From the NCBI RefSeq assembly GCF_032854445.1, contig NC_088300.1:80900101-80964100 (forward strand): a stretch of 64,000 nucleotides of DNA, written 5' to 3'. This document shows positions 48,201-60,200 of this stretch, one piece after another; position 1 is the stretch's first letter; each line of letters opens with the position of its first letter. The notes under the pieces were generated by a model. That model did not search any database. It saw only the letters and a list, made by a program, of their open reading frames with translations, and was not told the DNA's origin. The translations under genes were made by a program, and so were the position numbers. The stretch is from Liolophura sinensis. Taxonomy: Eukaryota > Mollusca > Polyplacophora > Chitonida > Chitonidae.

Positions 48201-51200
48201 AGACTATGGCCTTCACTGACTGGAGCCTTTAGTCTGCTGAAAAGATTTCTATTTGCCCCAGATTTGAATTTTCACTGACTGTTACCATGAACTGTTTTTT
48301 TTTCCCCAGAGGAGCGTAAGCTAAAATTCAAAACCAACAGATTTGACACAATGGCTTTGTTACAAGACTTCCATATCAACATGCCATTCCAGTCCTGGGA
48401 GATCAGGCCCCACTCTGCTAACAGTGCAGTGTTCACCATCATAGCTGCCATTGTTGAACTCGAAATAGAGATCAAAGTAAGTACACCTGCTTCAAACCCC
48501 TCAGTAAAATCTTAGCTGACTATTTTATAACCCCAGTGGGATTTATGCCAAGGTTTTAGACATGTTCATAGTAAGGATATCTCAACAAACATTTTGGTTT
48601 CATTTGTTCCCCCACAGGGTGATACTTGAGTTCTGCCTGGGACTGTGTCAGAATACAAAGCACAAGTATACAATGTACATGTAGCCAGACTCTGAAACAA
48701 ATGTATCAAGCATTGTCGAAAGGACTGACAAATGTCCCAGCAAGTAGTCAGACAAAAGCATAACCAGTTTTGCATTTATATAATACTAAAATACTTTGCT
48801 GCTCACAAGTTTAAGGGAAATGTGTATGAGTGAACCTAGTGAAAAGAGTGCACTGAGGATGATTGAGGAAATATTTGGGTGACATTTTACTTACTGCACA
48901 TACCAGCATGATTTGAGTTTGAGCGTGATGCAGTGTAATGTTCACTCATGTTGTGAGTGAGTGATGACATCCCTGATGTGTTGTGTATTTCAGGATTCCC
49001 TGTGTTGTCTTAGTAAGCCTGGTGACAAGCCAGAGCTTAGTCACTTACTCAACAAATGGATGACCCCTAGGGATTTCATCACAGTAAGAACATTTCCACA
49101 GGCTCTGATGTTAAATAACAATTTACCTTTGACGTTTCTACACAAAGTATACTCTAGGTCATTCTTATGTAAAAATTATGTTAAAAATTGTCAGAAGTTG
49201 CATATAGCAGTTCTATCGCTTAACTTTGACTGGCTGTATCTGTTTTATTTTTAATTTTTGTTTACAGCAAGTTTGATGTTGGTTGTTGAACAATAATGTT
49301 GTCATGTGATCATGTCATTATCTATTTGTTCATCAGGCTCTTCAGAAAGCTGGAGTCAATGTGTTCCCAGCAGAAGATTCTTCTAAGTATGTCAGCATTC
49401 AGGAAAAGGTAAGTGACTCTCCTCACAATCCCTGCCTCTCCTAACAACCCCTGCCTCCCCTCACACTGCCTGCTCTCACAATCTCTGCTCTCACAATCTC
49501 TGCCTCTCCTCACAACCCCTGCCTGTTTTAACAACCCCTGCCTCTCCTCACAACCCCGGCCTCTCCTCACAACCCCCTGCCTGTTTTAACAATCCCTGCC
49601 TCTCATCACAACCCCTGCCTCTCCTCACAACCTCCTACCAGTTTTCACAATCTCTGCCTCCCCTCACAACCTCCTGCCTATTTTCACAATCTCTGCCTCT
49701 CATCACAACCCCTGCCTCTCCTCACAACCTCCTGCCTGTTTTCACAATCCCTGCCTCTCATCACAACCCCTGCCTCTCCTCACAACCCCCTGCCAGTTTT
49801 CACAATCTCTGCCTCTCATCACAACCCCTGCCTTCCCTAACACTGCCTATTTTCACAATCTCTGCCTCTCATCACAACCCCTGCCTCTCCTCACAACCCC
49901 TGCCTCTCCTCACAACCCCCTGCCTGTTTTAACAATCCCTGCCTCTCATCACAACCCCTGCTTTCCCTAACACTGCCTATTTTCACAATCCCTGCCTCTC
50001 CTCACAACCCTTGCCTCCTCTCACACTGCCTGCTCTGACAATCCCTACCTATCCTCACAACCTCTGTCTTCCCTCACTCTGCCTGCTCTCACAATCCTAC
50101 GCATCCCTGCCTTTCCACATCTCATTATCCCTGTCTCTTCTTGCTAACCCTGCCTATCACAATCTCTGTATTTCCTCACAACCCCTGCCCCCTCATAACC
50201 CCTGTCTCCTTTTACAACCCCTGCCTCACCCCACACTATCCCTGCCTCCCCTCACAACCCCTGCCACTCTTCACTATCCGTGCCCCTACTCGCTATCCCT
50301 GCCTCTTCTCACTGTCCCTGCCTCCCCTCACATCCACTGTCACTCCTCACCATCTCTGTCTCTTCTCATTGTCCCTGTTTCTCCTCACAGTCCCTGTTTC
50401 TCCTCAAAGTCCCTGCCTCTCCTCACAACCCCTGCCATTCCTCACTATTCCTGCCTGTTCTCACTATCCCCTCCTCGCCTCATAATCTCTGCCTCCCCTC
50501 ACAACCCCTGCCACTCCTCAGTATCCCTGCCTCTTCTCACTATCCCTGCCTCTTCTCACAGTCCCTGCCTCCCCTCACAATCCCTGCCTCCCCTCATAAC
50601 CCCTGCCACTCCTCACTATCCCTGCCTCTTCTCGCTATCCCTGCCTCTTCTCACAGTCCCTGCCTCCCCTCATAGTCCCTGCCTCTCCTCACAACACCTG
50701 CCACTCCTCACTATCCCTGCCTTCTCCCACAACCCCTGCCACTTCTCACTATCCCTGCCTCTTCTCGCTATCCCTTCCTCTTCTCACTGTCCCTGCCTCC
50801 CCTCACAACCCCTTTCACTCCTCACTATGCCTGCCTCTTCTCACAGTCCCAAGAACAATCAAATCACTTTAAAACTGTTATTTCTGATATAGCAAGGTCA
50901 AAATTATGCTTGGCAACAGAACTTTTGGGTAAGTTATTTGTACAATAAATTTCAGGTCAAATAACAGAAAGGAACACACCAAATTTTACGATTAAAATTT
51001 TGACTCAAATTTAAGAACGCTTCGTGATTTGGGGACCAGGTTTAGTTTCAGGCAGAGTTGCTGTGATGTGAACATCCCTATATAATCAGATCTCCCTGCC
51101 ATGTCTGTTTAATGTGGACACATTTTACATATGACTGTTGTAGAGTCCCATAGTGGAGGATCGACTGTATGAGCAGATGGCCTTAACCTCGGCGGCCATG

Positions 51201-54200
51201 TCGTACTCCTGGTCCAAGTGGAACAGTGAGTGTGCTAACAGAGACTGGATACTGTTCCAGGGAGCTGAGGCTCTTGAGGATGAACCCCTGCTGGAGGTCA
51301 GTTACTGTGCATGGAAAATAGAAATGTTCTAACAAAGCAGCATATAAATGTATTCTCATGATATATTTTATAGTTTTTATGTTACTTTAATTTTATTTAT
51401 TGCATATACATGTATGTCTTGATATACATACCTAACATAATATTTGGCGGTGAACATTTTACGAGTACATGAAAATATTTGTCACTGTCATGACATTAAC
51501 CTACATACTGCATGCTTTGATAGGCTTGGTCCAACTTTTCATAGATTCACACCTCAAACATTAATCTCACCCCGTGTCATAGTTGCTGTCAGGTGATAAG
51601 GGAGGTGGTTCAAAACAGGCCTGTTAAGTACATCTGCTTCAGATTATAGGCAGATTCATTGTAACATTAACCAGCTCACTGGCTGTACATGGGTAGGCCT
51701 GGCAGCAACCTGCAGGTGGTGATAGATTTCACCCTTGGCTCTACCTTGTTTCCTCCCACCATAATACTGGCTGCTGTCGTGTACGTGTAAGTGAAATATT
51801 TTTGAGTACGGCATAAGACACAAATCAAATAATGAACAAATAACCAGTTCACGTGAACAGCTCACTGGAACATGGAGCTTTTCCATTGTAACACATCACG
51901 TCACATGTGTGCCATGTGAGATTGTAATATGAAGTCCACTCATGAGCAGGTCTGATTATCTAAAAAAACCAATGCCCTTGATGTTGATTTATTGATGTTC
52001 ATTCAACAGGCAAAAAAGACAAGGCATAGAATAAAGGAGGTATTCTACTGTTACTTCAGTCTGTAGATTTAGTTTTCTCTTTAAATCTTGTGTGTATTCA
52101 TTTTGAATGGTATACTGTTCCTTTTCTGTTCATTCTGTTTATTCTCGGTAACATTTTAGTCTTGATCAAGTTGACGTTGTCTGTATACACACAGGGAGTG
52201 TGTCATTCTGTGTAGAAGTAGTATAGCCAACCATCTTGCAACTATAAGAGCTAAATTATTAGTCTCCTGCATCGCCCAGGGGGACCTTGTTTGACATGTA
52301 TGAATAGAGTGGTAGATTCAGCATTACAGTCTCCTGCAGCGCCCAAGGGGACCTTGTTTGATATGTATGAATGCAGGGGTAGATTCAGCATTACATTCTC
52401 CACCAGCGCCCAGGGAAACCTTGTTTGACATGTATGAATGGAGAGGTAGATTCAGCATTACAGTCTCCTGCAGCGCCCAGGGGGACCTTGTTTGACATGT
52501 ATGAATGGAGTGGTAGATTCAGCATTACAGTTTCCTGCAGCGCCCAGGGGGACCTTGTTTGACATGTATGAATGGAGAGGTAGATTCAGGATTACAGCCT
52601 CCTGCAACCCCCAGGGGGACCTTGTTTGACATGTATGAATGGAGTGGTAGATTCAGCATTACAGTCTCCTGCAGCGCCCAGGGGGACCTTGTTTGACATG
52701 TATGAATGGAGAGGTAGATTCAGGATTACAGTGTCCTGCAACCCCCAGGGGGACCTTGTTTGACATGTGTGAATGGAGGGGTAGATTCAGCAGTACAGTC
52801 TCCTGCAGTGCCCAGGGGAACCTTGTTTGACATGTATGAATGGAGGGGTAGATTCAGCATTACAGTCTCCTGCAGCGCCAAGGGGGACCTTGTTTGACAT
52901 GTATGAATGGAGTGGTAGATTCAGCATTGCAGTCTCCACCAGCACCCAGGGGGACCTTGTTTGACATGTATGAATGGAGGGGTAGATTCAGCATTACAGT
53001 CTCCTGCAGCACCCAGGGGGACCTTGTTTGACATGTATGAATGGAGTGGTAGATTCAGCATTACTGTCTCCTGCAGCGCCCAGGGGTACCTTGTTTGACA
53101 TGTATGAATGGAGGGGTAGATTCGGCATTACTGTATCCTGCAGTGCCCAGGAGGACCTTGTTTGACATGTATGAATGGAGAGGTAGATTCAGCATTACAG
53201 TCTCCTGCAGCGCCCAGGGGTACCTTGTTTGACATGTATGAATGGAGTGGTAGATTCAGCATTACAGTCTCCACCAGCGCCCAGGGGAACCTTGTTTGAC
53301 ATGTATGAATGGAGTGGTAGATTCAGCAGTACAATCTCACGCAGCCCCCAGGGGAACCTTGTTTGACCTTAATGAATGGAGTGGTAGATTCAGGATTACA
53401 GTCTCCTGCAGCACCCAGGGGGACCTTGTTTGACATGTATGAATGGAGAGGTAGATTCAGGATTACAGTCTCCACCAGTGCCCAGGGGGACCTTGTTTGA
53501 CATGTATGAATGGAGTGGTAGATTCAGCATTACAGTCTCCTGCAGCGCCCAGGGGGACCGTATTTGATATGTATGAATGGAGAGGTAGGTTCAGCATTAC
53601 AGTTTCCAGCAGCGCCCAGGGGGACCTTGTTTGACATGTGGGAATGGAGTGGTAGATTCAGCATTACAGTCTCCTGCAGGACCCAAGGGGACCTTTTTGA
53701 CATGTATGAAGGGATTGGTCGATTCAGCATTACAGTCTCTTGCAGCGCCCAGGGGGACCTTGTTTGACATGTGGGAATGGAGGGGTAGATTCAGCATTAC
53801 AGTCTCCTACAGCACCCAGGGTGACCTTGTTTGACATGTATGAATGGAGAGGTAGATTCAGCATTACAGTCTCTTGCAGCGCCCAGGGGGACCTTGTTTG
53901 ACATGTATGGATGGAGGGGTAGATTCAGCATTACAGTCTCCTGCAGCACCCAGGGGGACCTTGTTTGACATGTATGAATGGAGAGGTAGATTCAGCATTA
54001 CAGTCTCCTGCAGCACCCAGGGGAACCTTGTTTGACATGTATGAATGGAGTGGTAGATTCAGGATTACAGCCTCCTGCAGCACCCAGGGGGACCTTGTTT
54101 GACATGTATGAATGGAGGGGTAGATTCAGCATTACAGTCTCCTGCAGTGCCCATGGGGACCTTGTTTGACATGTATGGATGGAGGGGTAGATTCAGCATT

Positions 54201-57200
54201 ACAGTCTCCTGCAGCACCCAGGGGGACCTTGTTTGACATGTATGAATGGAGTGGTAGATTCAGGATTACAGCCTCCTGCAGCACCCAGGGTGACCTTGTT
54301 TGACATGTATGAATGGAGTGGTAGATTCAGCATTACAGTCTCCTGCAGCGCCCAGGGGGACCTTGTTTGACATGTATGAATGGAGGGGTAGATTCAGGAT
54401 TACAGTCTCCACCAGTGCCTAGGGGGACCTCGTTTGACATGTATGAATGGAGGGGTAGATTCAGTTATTACATTCTCCTGCAGCGCCTAGGGGGACCTTG
54501 TTTGGCATGTTTGAATGGAGGGGTAGATTCAGCATTACAGTCTCCTGCAGCGCCCAGGGGTACCTTGTTTGATATGTATGAATGGAGGGGCAGATTCAGG
54601 ATTACAGTCTCCTGCAGCGCCCAGGGGGACCGTATTTGATATGTATGAATGGAGGGGCAGATTCAGCATTACAGTCTCCACCAGTGCCCATGGGGACCTT
54701 GTTTGACATGTATGGATGGAGTGGTAGATTCAGCATTACAGTCTCCTGCAGCACCCAGGGGGACCTTGTTTGACATGTATGAATGGAGAGGTAGGTTCAG
54801 CATTACAGTCTCCTGCAGCGCCCAGGGGGACCTTGTTTGACATGTATGAATGGAGAGGTAGATTCAGGATTACAGTGTCCTGCAGCACCCAGGGGGACCT
54901 TGTTTGACATGTATGAATGGAGTGGTAGATTCAGGATTACAGCCTCCTGCAGCACCCAGGGTGACCTTGTTTGACATGTATGAATGGAGTGGTAGATTCA
55001 GCATTACAGTCTCCTGCAGCGCCCAGGGGGACCTTGTTTGACATGTATGAATGGAGGGGTAGATTCAGCATTACAGTCTCCTGCAGTGCCCAGGGGAACC
55101 TTGTTTGACATGTATGAATGGAGGGGTAGATTCAGGATTACAGTCTCCACCAGTGCCCAGGGGGACCTCGTTTGACATGTATGAATGGAGAGGTAGATTC
55201 AGTTATTACATTCTCCTGCAGCGCCTAGGGGGACCTTGTTTGGCATGTTTGAATGGAGGGGTAGATTCAGCATTACAGTCTCCTGCAGCGCCCAGGGGTA
55301 CCTTGTTTGATATGTATGAATGGAGGGGCAGATTCAGGATTACAGTCTCCTGCAGCGCCCAGGGGGACCGTATTTGATATGTATGAATGGAGGGGCAGAT
55401 TCAGCATTACAGTCTCCTGCAGGACCCAAGGGGACCTTGTTTGACATGTATGAATGGAGTGGTAGATTCAGCATTACAGTCTCCTGCAGTGCCCAGGAGG
55501 ACCTCGTTTGACATGTATGAATGGAGGGGTAGATTCAGTTATTACATTCTCCTGCAGCGCCTAGGGGGACCTTGTTTGGCATGTTTGAATGGAGGGGTAG
55601 ATTCAGCATTACAGTCTCCTGCAGCACCCAGGGGGACCTTTTTTGACATGTATGAATGGAGAGGTAGATTCAGCATTACAGTTTCCTGCAGCGCCCATGG
55701 GGACCTTGTTTGACATGTATGAATGGAGAGGTAGATTCAGCGTTGGTGCAGATCAGCAGAACTCAGTATGGACATTTTATCATGTACAATGTGTTGTTCA
55801 GTTGAAAATATTATAAAACTATTCAACTATATGATTGAGATTAATACAGATATTTGATTGTCTGAATGAGAAGTAATATTTGATGACACTAATATCTGCT
55901 TATGCTCTGCTCCTCCAACATGCGACTTTTCTGGTTCCATTGTTCCTCATTTTCTTTATGCATCTTTAACTTGTGTTGTTGGCTTCTACTGTTTCAATTT
56001 TTATTGCAATTCATTCTTTTAGTAACCTTTGATCTGAGAAGATAGTGAGTAGATTTAAATCGGTTTTTAGGTTACCATGGAGTCACATCCGGCCTTTTTT
56101 TTATTACGAATTGGGTGTTTTGTCACAGACCTGTCACTCAGCTATCCAATACAGAGGCAGCTTGTGTAGAAAAACATCTGCATTATAGTTGTGCTAATAA
56201 CACCCAGTGCTACCACAAAACGTAATTCAGATGATTCATCCAATTCTTTGCATGACTGGCATTTGATTGACTGACCCTACTTGGCCATCATTGGGCTATG
56301 GTATGCCAGGGGGGATTACTCTGCAGCATTGTCACAACATCACAATTTGAAAATTGTGTATTTAATATTAGGTTACAGATTAGGTGGTGTTAAGTTTTGA
56401 TGATATTTTCTACACTAGTTACAAATGGAATTTACTCTGGTCTACAAATATTATACCTCATAAACAAATCAAAATCCTAAAAAGAGGTGTAGTAAAATAA
56501 ATGAATTAGGATCAGAGTTAACAGGTGGGATTCACTTGGTAATATTTCCGTAGTTAACGGCTGGGATTCACTTGGTAATATTTCCGTAGTTAACGGCTGG
56601 GATTCACTTGGTAATATTTCCGTAGTTAACAGCTGGGATTCACTTGGTAATGTTTTCATAGTTAACGGCTATAATGTATTTGGTAATGTTTTCATAGTTA
56701 AGAGCTAAGATTCACTTGGTAATGTTTCCATAGTTAACAGCTGGAATTTACTTGGTAATATTTTCATAGTTAACGGCTGGGATTCACTTGGTAATGTTTT
56801 CATAGTTAACGGCTGGGATTTACTTGGTAATGTTTTCATAGTTAACATCTGGGATTCACTTGGTAATGTTTCCATAGTGAACAGCTGGGATTCAATTGGT
56901 AATGTTTCTGTAGCTAAGAGCTAAGATTCACTTGGTAATGTTTCCATAGTTAAGAGTTGGGATTCACTTGGTAATATTTCCATATCTAAGAGCTAAGATT
57001 CACTTGGTAATGTTTCCATAGTTAACAGCTGGGATTCACTTGGTAATATTCCCATAGCTAAGAGCTAAGATACACTTGGTAATGTTTCCGTAGCTAAGAG
57101 CTAAGATTCACTTGGTAATGTTTCTATCGTTAACAGCTGGGATTCAATTGGTAATGTTTCCATAGTTAACTGCTGGGATTCATTTGGTAATATCTCCCTA

Positions 57201-60200
57201 GCTAAGAGCTAAGATTCACTTGGTAATGTTTCTATAGTTAACAGCTGGGATTCAATTGGTAATGTTTCCATAGTTAACTGCTGGGATTCATTTGGTAATA
57301 TCTCCATAGCTAAGAGCTAAGATTCACTTGGTAATGTTTCCATAGTTAAGAGCTGGGATTCAATTGGTAATATTTCCTTCATTGATTTCATCATAATAAG
57401 CAACTGGTGCATATTTTGCCATGCAAGAATGTTTTCAAACTGGTTGTATTTTGCTTTTAGGAGGACTGGTCTCTTTTTCTGATAACAAAGAGAAGAGCCA
57501 TGAAACTAAAGATGACTGAATATGATGAGACATTCTCTGACCAGCTCGCTGAGGATACGGAAGTAAGTAAAGTCAAGGAGACTGAGTATGACGAGACATT
57601 CTCTCACCAGCTAGCTGCGGATACAGAAGTAAGTAAACTCAAGATGACTGAGTATGACGAGACATTCTCTGACGAACTCGCTGAGGATACAGAAGTAAGT
57701 AAACTCAAGATGACTGAGTATGACGTGACATTCTCTGACGAGCTCGCTGAGGACACGGAAGTAAATGAACTCAAGATGACTGAGTGTGACGACACATTCT
57801 CTGACCTGCTAGCCGAGGATACGGAAGTAAGTAAACTCAAGATGACTGAGTGTGACAAGACATTCTCTGACGAGCTCGCTGAGGACACGGAAGTAAATGA
57901 ACTCAAGATGACTGAGTGTGACGACACATTATCTGACCTGCTAGCCGAGGATACGGAAGTAAGTAAACTCAAGATGACTGAGTATGACGAGACATTCTCT
58001 GACGAGCTCGCTGAGGATACGGAAGTAAATGAACTCAAGATGACTGAGTGTGACGACACATTCTCTGACCTGCTAGCTGAGGATACGGAAGTAAGTAAAC
58101 TCAAGATGACTGAGTATGACGAGACATTCTCTGACGAGCTCGCTGAGGATACGGAAGTAAATGAACTCAAGATGACTGAGTGTGACGACACATTCTCTGA
58201 CCTGCTAGCCGAGGATACGGAAGTAAGTAAACTCAAGATGACTGAGTATGACGTGACATTCTCTGACGAGCTCGCTGAGGACACGGAAGTAAATGAACTC
58301 AAGATGACTGAGTATGACGAGACATTCTCTGACCAGCTAGCTGAGGATACGGAAGTAAGTAAACTCAAGATGACTGAGTGTGACAAGACATTCTCTTACC
58401 TGTTAGCTGAGGATACGGAAGTAAGTAAACTCAAGATGACTGAGTATGACGAGACATTCTCTGACGAGCTCGCTGAGGATACGGAAGTAAATGAACTCAA
58501 GATGACTGAGTGTGACGACACATTCTCTGACCTGCTAGCCGAGGATACGGAAGTAAGTAAACTCAAGATGACTGAGTATGACGTGACATTCTCTGACGAG
58601 CTCGCTGAGGACACGGAAGTAAATGAACTCAAGATGACTGAGTGTGACGACACATTCTCTGACCTGCTAGCCGAGGATACGGAAGTAAGTAAACTCAAGA
58701 TGACTGAGTGTGACATGACATTCTCTTACCTGTTAGCTGAGGATACGGAAGTAAGTAAACTCAAGATGACTGAGTGTGACAAGACATTCTCTTACCTGTT
58801 AGCTGAGGATACGGAAGTAAGTAAACTCAAGATGACTGAATATGACGAGACATTCTCTGACGAGCTCGCTGAGGATACGGAAGTAAATGAACTCAAGATG
58901 ACTGAGTGTGACGACACATTCTCTGACCTGCTAGCCGAGGATACGGAAGTAAGTAAACTCAAGATGACTGAGTATGACGTGACATTCTCTGACGAGCTCG
59001 CTGAGGACACGGAAGTAAATGAACTCAAGATGACTGAGTGTGACAAGACATTTTCTGACCAGCTCGCTGAGGACACAGAAGTAAGTAAACTCAAGATGAC
59101 TGAGTGTGACAAGACATTCTCTTACCTGTTAGCTGAGGATAGGGAAGTAAGTAAACTCAAGATGACTGAGTATGACGAGACATTCTCTGACGAGCTCACT
59201 GAGGATAGGGAAGTAAGTAAACTCAAGATGACTGAGTGTGACGACACATTCTCTGACCAGCTAGCTGAGGATATGGAAGTAAGTAATCTCAAGATGACTG
59301 AGTATGACGTGACATTCTCTGATGAGCTCGCTGAGGATACGGAAGTAAGTAAACTCAAGATGACTGAGTGTGACAAGACATTCTCTTACCTGTTAGCTGA
59401 GGATACAGAAGTAAGTAATCTCAAGATGACTGAGTATGACGTGACATTCTCTGATCAGCTAGCTGAGGATACGGAAGTAAGTAAACTCAAGATGACTGAG
59501 TATGACGAGACATTCTCTGACCAGCTAGCTGAGGATACGGAAGTAAGTAAACTCAAGATGACTGAGTATGACGTGACATTCTCTGACCTGTTAGCTGAGG
59601 ATACGGAAGTAAGTAAACTCAAGATGACTGAGTGTGACGTGACATTCTCTGATCACCTAGCTGAGGATACGGAAGTAAGTAAACTCAAGATGACTGAGTG
59701 TGACGACACATTCTCTTACCTGCTAGCTGAGGATACAGAAGTAAGTAAACTCAAGATGACCGAGTGTGACAAGACATTCTCTGACCAGCTAACTGAGGAC
59801 ACGGAAGTAAGTAAACTCAAGATGACTGAGTGTGACGACACATTCTCTGACAAGCTCGCTGAGGATACGGAAGTAAATGAACTCAAGATGACTGAGTATG
59901 ACGTGACATTCTCTGACGAGCTGGCTGAGGACACGGAAGTAAATGAACTCAAGATGACTGAGTGTGACAAGACATTTTCTGACCAGCTCGCTGAGGACAC
60001 GGAAGTAAGTAAACTCAAGACGACTGAGTGTGACAAGACATTCTCTTACCTGTTAGCTGAGGATACGGAAGTAAGTTAACTCAAGATGACTGAGTATGAC
60101 GAGAAATTCTCTGACCATCTCACTGAGGATACGGAAGTAAGTAAACTCAAGATGACTGAGTATGACGTGACATTCTCTGACGAGCTCGCTGAGGATACGG

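Noticed and set aside
50011..50892. 293-codon Pro/Ser/Leu-rich frame
   Set aside because: Lies in the C/T-rich intron 16 array; low complexity, no start context, exons 16 and 17 join without it.
52262..55742. Missing DNAI7 exon hidden in the 67-bp array
   Set aside because: Exon 17 (phase 0 end) joins exon 18 directly, and the protein aligns with the family without a gap there.
57500..60079. 859-codon open frame of KMTEYDETFSDQLAEDTEVSKL repeats as a separate gene
   Set aside because: It starts inside DNAI7 exon 18 and continues into the array. A 66-bp unit lacking stops stays open whatever its use. It is treated as exon 18 plus intron array, with possible use raised as a finding.
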